NCBI GenBank assembly: GCA_964408955.1
Contig: CAYPBK010000057.1
Coordinates: 1-11,424 of the forward strand
Source of the DNA: JAAYKT01 sp964408955
Lineage (GTDB): Bacteria; Bacillota; Clostridia; Lutisporales; Lutisporaceae
DNA: 11,424 bases
Direction: 5' to 3'
A model generated the notes under the pieces. The model made no database searches. It saw nothing but the letters and a program-made list of their open reading frames with translations, and was not told the origin of the DNA. Shown here one piece after another: positions 1-7,477 of the stretch. Position numbers and translations under genes: made by a program. Each line of letters opens with the position of its first letter. Within the stretch, counting starts at the first letter, position 1.

Positions 1-20
1 CGTACTAACCGTAACACAAT

Positions 21-173
21 GCTCTTGAGACAAATCCTAAAGGCTAGAGGCAAGAGGCAAGAGGCTAGAAGCAGTTATCCAGCGACCAGAGTCCAGCGTC
101 CAGCGACCAGCGACCAGCGACCAGAGTCCAGAGTCCAGAGACCAGAGTCCAGCGTCCAGCGTCCAGCGTCCAA
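21..173 (+). repeat. Heptanucleotide repeat array with conserved lead-in, left copy
   Basis: From 41 to 173 the sequence divides into 19 consecutive 7-bp units with skeleton NNNCNAG. The first units are aggctag, aggcaag, aggcaag, aggctag, aagcagt, tatccag. The rest are mixtures of cgaccag, agtccag, cgtccag and agaccag. Positions 21-40 form a non-repetitive lead-in (gctcttgagacaaatcctaa). Positions 21-84 recur in inverted orientation at 11188-11244, with 53 of 57 aligned bases identical once one heptad is gapped. The minus-strand open frame across it is a spurious product of the 7-bp period, which translates as a seven-residue repeat. The array ends 20 bp before the gerAA start codon. Its function is unknown. 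Confidence 0.9.
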
Positions 174-193
174 AACATATAAAGGAGCATAAT

Positions 194-1786
194 ATGGGAT
201 TTTTTAATAAAAAAAACAAAGGCGCCGAAGAAGATGAGAAAGAGATAGAAAAGCTGCCCAGCACAGACTCTTTGACAGAAAATATTAATAAGGTAAAAGA
301 AATTTTAAAAGGCTCCGAAGACATAGTTTATAAAGAATTTATGGTGGGCAAGGACCAAAGGTTACCCTTTACTCTTGTCTATATAGACGGCATGTCAGAT
401 AACAGCATGATTATTAGTGCATTGCTAAACCCGCTTATGGTTTATGCCAGGGAAACCCCGCCGGAGGCTCCTAAAACAGCAGAAAAGCTTTATGAGCTGG
501 TTCGCTATGGCACTATCAGCGCCGGAGAAGTGAACGAAACCACGAATATCAATGAAGCTATATTGTCAATTTTAATCGGAGATGCAGCCTTATTCATAGA
601 CGGCACAGATAAGATTATCATAATAGGTGTAAAGGGATGGCCAGCCAGAAGCGTGGAAGAACCGACTACGGAGCCGGTGATAAGGGGTCCACGGGATGGC
701 TTTGTAGAGACTTTCAGGATGAATACTGCATTGGTGAGAAGGAGAATCAGGGATCCGAAGCTTAAGCTAAAGCAGATGAGAGTAGGGAAGAGAAGCAATA
801 CAGATGTGGGCATATTCTATATTGAAGGAATAGCTAAAAAAGAGCTGGTAGATGAAGTAATAAGAAGAATAAAAACCATTGATATAGATGCTGTGCTGGA
901 CAGCGGTTATATAGAACAATTCATAGAGGATAACCCTTTTTCCCCCTTTCCCCAATTAGCGTCAACGGAGAGACCTGATGAGGTAGCAGGTGAGCTTTAC
1001 GAAGGGCGGGTAGTCATATTAGTGGATAATTCACCTTTTGCTTTAATAGCTCCAACTACTATTAACAGCCTTTATCAATCTCCGGAGGATTATTACGACA
1101 GGTGGATAATATCCTCCGTACTCAGAGTAATAAGGTTTACAGCCAGTTTTCTGGCTTTGGTTATGCCCTCTTTATATGTTGTTTTTACCTCCTATCATAC
1201 AGGGGTATTGCCAACAAAGCTGGTACTATCCATAGCCGCATCCAGAGAAGGTGTTCCATTTCCCGCAATCGTGGAGGCTTTGATCATGGAATTTACCTTG
1301 GAGCTTTTAAGAGAAGCAGGGCTTAGACTGCCTTCAGCTATTGGAAACACCGTTGGTATTGTGGGGGGCTTGATAATAGGTGAGGCTGCTGTGAGAGCAG
1401 GAATAGTTAGCCCTATTATGGTAATAATAGTAGCTATTACTGCAATAGCATCCTTTGCTAATCCCAGCTATAGCTTAACTGTAGGATTCAGGCTGCTGCG
1501 GTTTGCACTCATTGCAGCTTCCGGCTTATTGGGTTTATATGGATTGATGCTGGGACTTATTCTTATAATGATACACCTAGTTAAATTAAAAAGCTTTAAC
1601 GAGCCCTACCTTACACCTTTTGTATCTGTGGAATGGTCTGATTATAAGGATACAATATACAGAACTCCATTATATAAAATGGTGAAACGACCTATTAGGA
1701 TTTCACAGGATAAGGTGCGTATGAATAATAACAGAAAAACTATATTTGGGAAAAATAAAGGGTACGATAAAAATGATAAAAAATAA
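194..1786 (+). CDS. gerAA: Spore germinant receptor subunit A (GerA family)
   Basis: This is the A subunit of a Ger-type nutrient germinant receptor in the spore inner membrane, which with the B and C subunits starts germination. The protein has 530 residues, the usual length. A charged N-terminus (1-45) and a soluble domain to about residue 300 carry PFPQLASTERPD (251-262) and GRVVILVDNSPFALIAP (271-287). The C-terminal membrane region has hydrophobic segments near 305-331, 385-405, 406-424 and 432-463, and the family block EALIMEFTLELLREAG..LPSAIG (361-384) through ASFANPSY (419-426). A hydrophilic basic tail follows. The ATG at 194 has SD aaaggag at 181-187 with a 6-nt spacer. It is first in gerA(ABC) and overlaps the next gene. 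No promoter fits between the upstream heptad array and the gene. The germinant cannot be predicted from sequence. Confidence 0.96.
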   Translation: MGFFNKKNKGAEEDEKEIEKLPSTDSLTENINKVKEILKGSEDIVYKEFMVGKDQRLPFTLVYIDGMSDNSMIISALLNPLMVYARETPPEAPKTAEKLYELVRYGTISAGEVNETTNINEAILSILIGDAALFIDGTDKIIIIGVKGWPARSVEEPTTEPVIRGPRDGFVETFRMNTALVRRRIRDPKLKLKQMRVGKRSNTDVGIFYIEGIAKKELVDEVIRRIKTIDIDAVLDSGYIEQFIEDNPFSPFPQLASTERPDEVAGELYEGRVVILVDNSPFALIAPTTINSLYQSPEDYYDRWIISSVLRVIRFTASFLALVMPSLYVVFTSYHTGVLPTKLVLSIAASREGVPFPAIVEALIMEFTLELLREAGLRLPSAIGNTVGIVGGLIIGEAAVRAGIVSPIMVIIVAITAIASFANPSYSLTVGFRLLRFALIAASGLLGLYGLMLGLILIMIHLVKLKSFNEPYLTPFVSVEWSDYKDTIYRTPLYKMVKRPIRISQDKVRMNNNRKTIFGKNKGYDKNDKK

Positions 1787-2873
1787 TGATGTCATATCCC
1801 CATATCAAATAGGCATGCTGGTAATAATGACTTTAATAGGTGCCGGTATTTTTTCCTTACCTCGTACTTTAGCAGAAACCGCCGGCTCAAATTCTATCGC
1901 GGTAGTATTTGTTGGCGGTGCTATTGCCTTAGTAACTATGTACATTATAATTGCTTTAAACTGTAGATTCCCCGGTAAAACCTTACCGGATTATTGCAAT
2001 GAAACAATCGGTGTGATTCCCGGGAAGATACTTACATCCATATATGCTTTTTATTTCGTTTTATTCATCGGTTTTGAAACCCGTGTAATAAGCGAAATAG
2101 TTAAGCTGTTCCTTCTTACTGAGACGCCGACGGAAATAATAATTTTATGCATGATTCTAACATCTACTTATGCGGTGCGAGGAGGAGTAGAGTGCATAGG
2201 CAGGACAATGGAGCTTTTTTTTCCTCTTCTTTTTATTCCCTTTATACTTATACTCCTTCCGGGACTGACTGATGTGGATTTTAGCAATCTTTTGCCTATA
2301 TTTTATGGACTGCAAAAAAAACTGGTAAAAGCAGTACCGGGCATGGCTTTGAGCTTCGCCGGTTATGAGGTTTTGCTTTTTTATATAGGATTTATGAAGG
2401 AACCAAAGAAAGCCTATAAATATGCTACTGCAGGTATTATCTTCGTTACTGCTATTTATGCAATAGTAACTGCCCTATGTATCAGTAAGTTTGGAATAGA
2501 ATTGACAAAGAAATTAGTATGGCCTGTGTTGGGCTTTGTCAGAAGCATAAATTTACCAGGTATGTTTATAGAAAGATTGGATGGAATAATGCTTGGAATT
2601 TGGATACTTGCAGTATATAGCACAATAATCATTCTATACTTCAGCTTAACCTATTCTTTGTCTAAAATATTTGGAACTAAAGAGCAAAAGCAATATGCAC
2701 TTCTTATGGCTCCGGCTATATATTTTACCGCATTAATGCCCCAAAATCTCGGACAGATTTTAAAAATGCCCATATTTACAAACCAATACCTAGGAAATGC
2801 TTTAAAGTTTATTATTCCAATCCTTTTAATAACCATAGCAAAAATACGTAAAAAAGGGGGAAGGAATAATTGA
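1773..2873 (+). CDS. gerAB: Spore germinant receptor subunit B (APC-type permease fold)
   Basis: This is the B subunit of the germinant receptor, an integral membrane protein of the spore permease family related to amino-acid/polyamine transporters. In characterised receptors this subunit contributes to germinant recognition. The product has 366 residues and about ten hydrophobic segments. It opens with SPYQIGMLVIMTLIGAGIFS (residues 9-28), matching the family's first transmembrane helix with its GxGIF-like motif. I chose the ATG at 1773, which gives MIKNNDVISPYQ and has aaaggg at 1757-1762, 10 nt upstream. An in-frame TTG at 1746 would add nine residues but has no SD. The gene overlaps gerAA by 14 bp and gerAC by 4 bp (TTGA), indicating translational coupling. 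It looks intact. Confidence 0.95.
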   Translation: MIKNNDVISPYQIGMLVIMTLIGAGIFSLPRTLAETAGSNSIAVVFVGGAIALVTMYIIIALNCRFPGKTLPDYCNETIGVIPGKILTSIYAFYFVLFIGFETRVISEIVKLFLLTETPTEIIILCMILTSTYAVRGGVECIGRTMELFFPLLFIPFILILLPGLTDVDFSNLLPIFYGLQKKLVKAVPGMALSFAGYEVLLFYIGFMKEPKKAYKYATAGIIFVTAIYAIVTALCISKFGIELTKKLVWPVLGFVRSINLPGMFIERLDGIMLGIWILAVYSTIIILYFSLTYSLSKIFGTKEQKQYALLMAPAIYFTALMPQNLGQILKMPIFTNQYLGNALKFIIPILLITIAKIRKKGGRNN

Positions 2874-3997
2874 AAGCTATTAAAGTAATTTCAATACTAT
2901 TATGTACTCTTCTATTTACAGGATGCTGGGGAATGCAAGAGATTGAGGAAAGAGCCTTTGTATTATCCTTTGGTATTGATAAAGTATCAGAGGAGGAGGG
3001 AAAAAATAAATTTGAAATAGCAATAATAAATCCGGATACTGCGGAGGCTAAGGAAGGTAAAGTTCAGGACTTTTCTGTGATAAGCACAAAAAGTACTTCT
3101 TTTAATAGCGGAATTATTCAGCTGCTGCAAAAATTCTCCAAGAGTTTTAATTATGAGCATACTAAAATATTTTTGTTGGGTGAAAATCTGCTGAAGGATG
3201 AAAATTCACTGAAGATCGTTTTGGACATACTGACCAGGGATCGGCAATTTCATAGTAGCATTATTATATTTATGGTACCTTCACCAAAAAAAATAACAGA
3301 TATTTTAGATATAAAGCCTAAAACAAAGACACTTTTATCCTTCTATATAAGTGGGATAGCCGAGCATGAACTGGAATCAGCCCGTATCGGAAAAATTTTA
3401 TTTCACGATTTTATGAGAATAATAACTACAAATGAAGGTGATGGTGTTATACCCATTATTATCCCAGAAGAGGATGAGGCTATTGTATCAGGAATGGGAA
3501 TATTAAAAGATTATAAGCTCATTGGTAAGCTGGATGATGAGGAGACCATAGCTTATAGATGGTGCGATAATAGAGTAAAAGGAGGAGTAATAGAGCTTGT
3601 AGAAGCTGATAGGAATACACCTTTTATATACCGTAGATTCAACCGTAAGATAAAGCTTGATAAAATTGAGGATAATATAGTGCACCTAAAATATATTATG
3701 AACGCAGAGGGAGCAATTGAGGAATATATACTGGATGAAAAGCTTATAGAAGAAGGCACTATAAAAAGACTTAAGATGGGATTGGAGGAGTATATGAAAG
3801 GGCAATGTGAAGATATTATAAAGAAAATGCAGGAAGACTACAAAGTAGATTTAATAGGGGCAAGGGATTATTTGAGAAAGTACCATCCGAGCTTGCATGA
3901 TAAAGTTTCAGAAAACTATCAAGATTTTTTTCAAAACAATTTGAAAATTGATGTTGAAATTAATATAAAGATAGGTAGAATCGGTAAAACCTTGTGA
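2870..3997 (+). CDS. gerAC: Spore germinant receptor subunit C (Ger(x)C lipoprotein)
   Basis: This is the lipoprotein subunit of the germinant receptor, anchored at the outer face of the spore inner membrane. The protein has 375 residues. Residues 1-18 form a lipoprotein signal peptide with lipobox FTGC and acylated Cys19, followed by the typical CWGMQEIEERAFV start of the mature C subunit. The rest is soluble and mixed alpha/beta, ending in a charged helical region (about 290-355) and a short beta stretch (DVEINIKIGRIG). The start is TTG at 2870, overlapping the gerAB stop as TTGA, with the purine-rich SD gggggaagga (2855-2864) in good position. It is the last gene of the receptor operon. 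No terminator hairpin is visible in the 196 bp after it. Confidence 0.95.
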   Translation: MKAIKVISILLCTLLFTGCWGMQEIEERAFVLSFGIDKVSEEEGKNKFEIAIINPDTAEAKEGKVQDFSVISTKSTSFNSGIIQLLQKFSKSFNYEHTKIFLLGENLLKDENSLKIVLDILTRDRQFHSSIIIFMVPSPKKITDILDIKPKTKTLLSFYISGIAEHELESARIGKILFHDFMRIITTNEGDGVIPIIIPEEDEAIVSGMGILKDYKLIGKLDDEETIAYRWCDNRVKGGVIELVEADRNTPFIYRRFNRKIKLDKIEDNIVHLKYIMNAEGAIEEYILDEKLIEEGTIKRLKMGLEEYMKGQCEDIIKKMQEDYKVDLIGARDYLRKYHPSLHDKVSENYQDFFQNNLKIDVEINIKIGRIGKTL

Positions 3998-4032
3998 TAA
4001 AGTATACTTGTTTTAAAATATGGAGATAATGG

Positions 4033-4160
4033 AAGTTAGAGGTTAGATGTTAGGGAACCATCAGACTTGTAACCCAGTAATCGTGGCAAATATAAAAATT
4101 AATTACTGTTATGTCTGAATAGTAATAGAGGCATACCTAATGTAAGCGTCAAGAGGTTAG
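4033..4160 (+). repeat. Short degenerate heptad runs between gerAC and spoIIR
   Basis: Three heptads at 4033-4053 (aagttag, aggttag, atgttag) and three at 4140-4160 (atgtaag, cgtcaag, aggttag) share the NNNNNAG skeleton of the terminal arrays. They are separated by a copy of an unrelated dispersed repeat (4067-4126). They are short and degenerate, so they may be decayed or independently arisen. Confidence 0.5.
4067..4126 (+). repeat. Dispersed ~60-bp intergenic repeat, copy 1
   Basis: This stretch aligns with 7478-7545 in the same orientation. Both contain ttgNaac, then aatcgtNNcaaatataa, then tctgaaNagtaa, with an 8-nt length difference in the middle. Copy 1 also contains an imperfect inverted repeat (attactgtt / aatagtaat, 4102-4126). 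No open frame crosses both copies. It may be a small non-coding dispersed element. Confidence 0.6.
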
Positions 4161-4193
4161 GGCAGTGTTTTTATATAATAGAAAGGAGAGCAA

Positions 4194-4850
4194 ATGAAGC
4201 TTAAAATAGTAGGGTTTTTAATAATAATGATATTTTTATTCGGATTTATGATGAACATTTACATAAATACGGACAAAGACCTGACAGGTATGAAAGATAA
4301 AATAATTCGTCTTCATATTATTGCAAACAGCGATTCCCCTAAGGATCAGGATTTAAAGCTTAAGGTAAGAGACATAGTTATAAAAGAGCTGGGACCAAAA
4401 GTTAAAGGCTTGACAGACACAAACAAAGCAAAGGCAATAATAGATGAAAATTTAAGCGAAGTTAAAGAAACAATTCAAAATGAAATGGAAAAACTGAACG
4501 AAAGTTTTCCCATTTCAATGGAATTAGAAAAAAGTGAATTTCCTACTAGGACATATGGTGATTTGGTTTTTCCCAAAGGTGAGTATCAAGCATTGAAAAT
4601 AAAAATAGGTAAGGGAGAAGGTAAAAATTGGTGGTGTGTAATGTTCCCCCCATTATGCTTCGTTGATATCGCCGAGGGCTCTGTATCAGAAAAAGCAATA
4701 GAGGGCATAGAGGAGCTTTTAACCAGTGAAGAGCTTAAAGTCCTAAAAAACAGCAAGGAAGATATACCTGTAAAATTCAAACTAAAAATAGTGGAATTAT
4801 ATAAAAACCTTCATAAAAAAGCTATTAAAAGAATCGGAAAAATTAGCTAA
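4194..4850 (+). CDS. spoIIR: Stage II sporulation protein R (SpoIIR)
   Basis: SpoIIR is made in the forespore, secreted into the intermembrane space, and needed for the SpoIIGA protease to convert pro-sigma-E to active sigma-E in the mother cell. The 218-residue protein has an N-terminal membrane/secretion segment (about residues 5-25). It carries the family signature IIRLHIIANSDSPKDQDLKLK (37-57, first and last residues not all diagnostic) and a second conserved block WWCVMFPPLCFVDIAEG (146-162). A basic, helical C-terminus follows. The ATG at 4194 has SD aaaggag at 4182-4188. Known homologues depend on sigma-F; I could not identify a convincing sigma-F promoter here, although GCATA at 4131-4135 resembles a -35. 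A strong inverted repeat starts 13 nt after the stop and extends into the sleB start. Confidence 0.96.
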   Translation: MKLKIVGFLIIMIFLFGFMMNIYINTDKDLTGMKDKIIRLHIIANSDSPKDQDLKLKVRDIVIKELGPKVKGLTDTNKAKAIIDENLSEVKETIQNEMEKLNESFPISMELEKSEFPTRTYGDLVFPKGEYQALKIKIGKGEGKNWWCVMFPPLCFVDIAEGSVSEKAIEGIEELLTSEELKVLKNSKEDIPVKFKLKIVELYKNLHKKAIKRIGKIS

Positions 4851-4863
4851 TGTAAACATAATG

Positions 4864-4915
4864 AATAAATAAACACCTCCTGCAAAAAATAAACAGCAGG
4901 AGGTGTTTATTTATT
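4864..4915 (+). terminator. Perfect 20-bp inverted repeat: spoIIR terminator overlapping the sleB translation start
   Basis: The arms are 4864-4883 (aataaataaacacctcctgc) and 4896-4915, its exact reverse complement, around a 12-nt A-rich loop. The GC-rich top of the stem and U-rich 3' arm (gtttatttatt) suit an intrinsic terminator for spoIIR. The 3' arm also contains the sleB SD aggaggtg (4898-4905) and two bases of its TTG start (4914-4916). RNA covering both arms would therefore pair the ribosome binding site away. Whether it terminates, blocks translation, or both is inference. Confidence 0.8.
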
Positions 4916-5624
4916 GAAAAAATATAAATTTATTATAATTACTGTTTTTTCATTAATACTTATTACAACCTTTACACTTTTCGGACATTTAAAAAGTTTG
5001 TATGAGGACTTAGAAACCATCCTTTTAAAATGGGGTTCAAGTGGTGATAATGTCTATGTCGTGCAGGATAAACTAAAAAGATGGGGTTTTTATAACGGGA
5101 ATATTGATGGCATTTACGGCTCCGGAACTATGGATGCAGTAATCAAATTCCAGAAGAAACATGGTTTAATTGTAGACGGTATAGTCGGAGACCAGACGGC
5201 AAAGGCTTTGGGGATGAATGTTCCCGCTGCCGGTGGAGGCGGTGGTGGGGGCGGAGGCGGAGGAAGCGCAAGACAAAACGAAGTCTATACTTTAGCTCAG
5301 TGTATCCATGGGGAAGCCAGAGGCGAGCCCTATATAGGTCAAGTAGCCGTTGGCGGCGTCATAATGAACAGAGTGAGAAGCCCTCAATTCCCTAATTCCA
5401 TTGCCGGTGTTATATTTCAGCCCGGTGCATTTACTGCCGTTGATGACGGACAAATGTTCCAGCCGCCGGGAGAGACAGCGACAAAAGCAGCCCAGGATGC
5501 ATTAAACGGTTGGGATCCTTCAGGGGGTGCGTTATATTATTATAATCCGGCTAAAACAACCAACAAGTGGATATGGTCCAGACCTGTTATTAAAGTAATA
5601 GGTAAACATTATTTTGCCAAATAG
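4914..5624 (+). CDS. sleB: Spore cortex-lytic enzyme SleB
   Basis: SleB is a germination-specific lytic transglycosylase that degrades muramic-lactam-containing cortex peptidoglycan. The product has 236 residues. An N-terminal hydrophobic signal/anchor segment (5-24) is followed by a peptidoglycan-binding domain (about 42-100, with DKLKRWGFYNGNIDGIYGSG). A linker of eleven consecutive glycines (107-117) leads to a SleB/CwlJ hydrolase domain (about 125-236). The hydrolase opens with AQCIHGEARGEP; Glu134 is the expected catalytic acid. Conserved GGVIMNRV and GALYYYNP blocks follow. The start is TTG at 4914 with an excellent SD, aggaggtg, but both lie in the 3' arm of a perfect hairpin. The gene is followed 11 bp later by ypeB, as in other spore formers. 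In relatives this pair is forespore-expressed under sigma-G; I see no convincing sigma-G promoter. Confidence 0.96.
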   Translation: MKKYKFIIITVFSLILITTFTLFGHLKSLYEDLETILLKWGSSGDNVYVVQDKLKRWGFYNGNIDGIYGSGTMDAVIKFQKKHGLIVDGIVGDQTAKALGMNVPAAGGGGGGGGGGGSARQNEVYTLAQCIHGEARGEPYIGQVAVGGVIMNRVRSPQFPNSIAGVIFQPGAFTAVDDGQMFQPPGETATKAAQDALNGWDPSGGALYYYNPAKTTNKWIWSRPVIKVIGKHYFAK

Positions 5625-5635
5625 GAGGTGAAAAC

Positions 5636-7021
5636 TTGGAAGAAAAGGATTATAGAAAAACACTAAATATTTGGAGAGGCATAGCATTTGTATTACTTGT
5701 AGCATTAGTAGGACTAAGCGTATATACCTATAATCTGAATAATATGAAAAACCAATATGCAACGATGCTGCAAAATCAATATCAAAGGGCATTCAGAGAT
5801 TTAGTCGCAGAAGTAGAAAATGTTAAGATACTGTTGGATAAAGCGGAGGTGGCAGCTTCAACAGTACAAAGCAATGGTTTAATGACACAGCTTTGGCAAA
5901 GCGGGCATTCGGCATCCCAGAGTCTGGGTTTAATACCTATATCCCAAGGAGTTTTAAGTAATACAGAAAAGTTCTTAAACCAGCTGTCAGATTTCAGTTA
6001 TTCCTTATCTAAAATAAGTGCAGGAAACAAAGAAATAAATGAAGAACAAAAAAAGCAAATGGCGCAAATGTCCTCTTTTTCAGAAAACCTGCTGAAAGAG
6101 CTGAGGCAAATGCAGCAGGATATCAATAAGGATGGCATTAAATTTGGGGAGCTGGTTCAAAAAGGATTACTGCGTATTAGCAATACTTCGGAAAATTTAG
6201 CGGACACAAAATTCGGAGGGATAGAGAAGCAATTTACGGAATATCCCACTATGATATACGACGGACCATTTTCCGATAATGTCATAGAGGGTAAGCCAAA
6301 GGATTTGGATAAGGAAAAAGAGGTGGATTTGAAGGCTGCGGAAGAAAGAGTAAAGAAATTCTTGGGAGAGGAAAGAGTAGGCAAGGTTACGGAGATAAGC
6401 TCCGGCAAAGGCTCCATAAATACCTTTGGTCTGGAGGTAGAATCGCCGGATGGAGATAAAAGCAAATCAGTATTCATAGATATTACAAAAAAAGGCGGTC
6501 ACGTTCTATGGATGCTTGACCATAGAACAGTATCCGAAAAAAAGCTCACCGACGATGAAGCTACTGATAAAGCAAAGGAATTTTTAAAAAAACAAGACTT
6601 CGGCAATCTGGAGGAAACCTTTTACTATAAGAACGATAATACAATAACCGTAACCTTTGTGTCTGTGGAGGGTGATGGAATACTGGTATACCCGGATCAA
6701 ATGAAGGTCAAGGTTGCTTTAGACAATGGTCAGATAGTAGGCTTTGACGCATATCAATATTTAAAAGCTCATAGGCAGAGAAATATCGGAGCACCCTCCA
6801 TAAGCGTGGAAGAAGCGAGATCCAAGGTAGCTACAAATCTTGAAATAAGCAGAGAAAAGCTTACGATAATACCTTTGCCGGGGGACAGAGAGCAGTTGTG
6901 CTATGAATTCAAAGGTAAACACAGGGATAATGATTATTTTGTCTACATCAATGCAGAAAACGGCAACGAAGAAAATATATTAAGAATAATAAAGGAAGAA
7001 AACGGGATACTGACGCAATAA
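5636..7021 (+). CDS. ypeB: Germination protein YpeB, SleB partner
   Basis: YpeB is needed for SleB accumulation or stability in the dormant spore and is proteolysed during germination. The 461-residue protein has one N-terminal transmembrane segment (about residues 14-32). An alpha-helical region (35-190) is rich in Gln, Lys and Glu. The C-terminal half has PepSY-like repeats, including KAAEERVKKFLGEERVGKV, TDDEATDKAKEFLKKQDFGN and ISVEEARSKVATNLEIS. The start is TTG at 5636 with SD aggaggtg at 5623-5630, which overlaps the sleB stop codon (5622-5624), so the pair is probably translationally coupled. Length and layout are normal for YpeB. No clear terminator hairpin follows. Confidence 0.95.
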   Translation: MEEKDYRKTLNIWRGIAFVLLVALVGLSVYTYNLNNMKNQYATMLQNQYQRAFRDLVAEVENVKILLDKAEVAASTVQSNGLMTQLWQSGHSASQSLGLIPISQGVLSNTEKFLNQLSDFSYSLSKISAGNKEINEEQKKQMAQMSSFSENLLKELRQMQQDINKDGIKFGELVQKGLLRISNTSENLADTKFGGIEKQFTEYPTMIYDGPFSDNVIEGKPKDLDKEKEVDLKAAEERVKKFLGEERVGKVTEISSGKGSINTFGLEVESPDGDKSKSVFIDITKKGGHVLWMLDHRTVSEKKLTDDEATDKAKEFLKKQDFGNLEETFYYKNDNTITVTFVSVEGDGILVYPDQMKVKVALDNGQIVGFDAYQYLKAHRQRNIGAPSISVEEARSKVATNLEISREKLTIIPLPGDREQLCYEFKGKHRDNDYFVYINAENGNEENILRIIKEENGILTQ

Positions 7022-7085
7022 CAAAGCCTTAATTTCTGAGAATAAAGCATTAAAAAACATAAGGGCAGAGCAACGAATAGCAAAA

Positions 7086-7110
7086 TATTACATGTGTAAT
7101 AACCATTATA
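7086..7110 (+). promoter_or_regulatory. Possible sspF promoter region with a 16-bp palindrome
   Basis: A perfect palindrome TATTACATGTGTAATA lies at 7086-7101. It is followed at 7104-7110 by CATTATA, which fits the forespore sigma-G -10 pattern CATnnTA. No good -35 element sits at the expected distance; the palindrome occupies that space and could be an operator. The promoter reading is weak inference. Confidence 0.25.
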
Positions 7111-7160
7111 ACGGGAAAAATAATGATACAGCCTAAGAAGTAAATAGGAGGTGCACGCCA

Positions 7161-7334
7161 ATGGCCAGTAGAAGAGGATTAATGTCCGAGGAACTGAAAT
7201 ATGAGATAGCAAAAGAGTTAGGCGTAGACCAAATAGTGAATTCAGAAGGCTGGGGAGCAGTCTCATCTAGGGACTGTGGTAATATCGTAGCAAAGGCTAT
7301 AGAATTTGCCAATAAGAATTTTGGCAGCAGCTAA
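7161..7334 (+). CDS. sspF: Small acid-soluble spore protein, SspF-like (alpha/beta type)
   Basis: This 57-residue DNA-binding spore protein belongs to the alpha/beta SASP superfamily, which saturates and protects spore DNA and is degraded by the Gpr protease at germination. The sequence starts MASRRGLMSEELKYEIAKEL, very like the SspF branch (an Arg-rich start, then MSxExKYExAK). It continues with GWGAVSSRDCGNIVAKAIEF, matching the conserved GWG...RDxGN...AIE block. KYEIAKEL corresponds to the Gpr cleavage region. The ATG at 7161 has SD aggaggtg at 7146-7153 and a 7-nt spacer. It lies 139 bp after ypeB and is followed by a GC-rich hairpin. Recognition as an SASP is firm; assignment to SspF rather than another branch is likely. 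Confidence 0.9.
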   Translation: MASRRGLMSEELKYEIAKELGVDQIVNSEGWGAVSSRDCGNIVAKAIEFANKNFGSS

Positions 7335-7359
7335 ACACACTAACACCTTATCAACACGA

Positions 7360-7384
7360 AGAAGGCGGGGATTCCCCGCCTTCT
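7360..7384 (+). terminator. GC-rich hairpin after sspF
   Basis: An 11-bp perfect stem (agaaggcgggg / ccccgccttct) closes a 3-nt loop, 25 bp after the sspF stop. The stem is strong, but only a weak pyrimidine tract follows. It is probably the sspF terminator, though it lacks a classical U run. Confidence 0.6.
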
Positions 7385-7427
7385 GACATTATCACCCTTT
7401 CCTATTCCCATGCTGCATTTATAATGC

Positions 7428-7457
7428 TATGATATCCTCATAAATGAGGATATCATA
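7428..7457. repeat. 14-bp perfect inverted repeat with 2-nt loop
   Basis: The arms tatgatatcctcat and atgaggatatcata flank aa, almost a perfect 30-bp palindrome. No T run follows on either strand, so it is a poor terminator. It lies in a 446-bp gene-free gap. Its role is unknown. Confidence 0.75.
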
Positions 7458-7477
7458 TGCCTCCGTGGAATTAAAAA

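Noticed and set aside
76..84. TTATCCAGC resembles a DnaA box
   Set aside because: Two of nine positions differ, it recurs only as a heptad unit, and no origin genes or box cluster are present.
41..173. CRISPR-like array
   Set aside because: The units are 7 bp with no spacers, and no cas genes are present.
37..324. Minus-strand 95-codon open frame with Trp-rich seven-residue repeats
   Set aside because: The repeats are a translation of the 7-bp DNA array and the remainder is antisense to gerAA. It has no SD, so it is a spurious product.
1746..1772. Longer gerAB start at TTG 1746
   Set aside because: There is no SD before it. The ATG at 1773 has one and gives the family's usual N-terminus.
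4131..4163. Sigma-F promoter for spoIIR (GCATA ... GGTTAGGGC)
   Set aside because: The -10 fits poorly and the spacing (19 bp) is too long. It also overlaps heptad sequence.
4857..4863. Sigma-G -10 (CATAATG) for sleB
   Set aside because: No -35 lies at a suitable distance and the last base does not fit. The resulting RNA would still contain most of the 5' hairpin arm.
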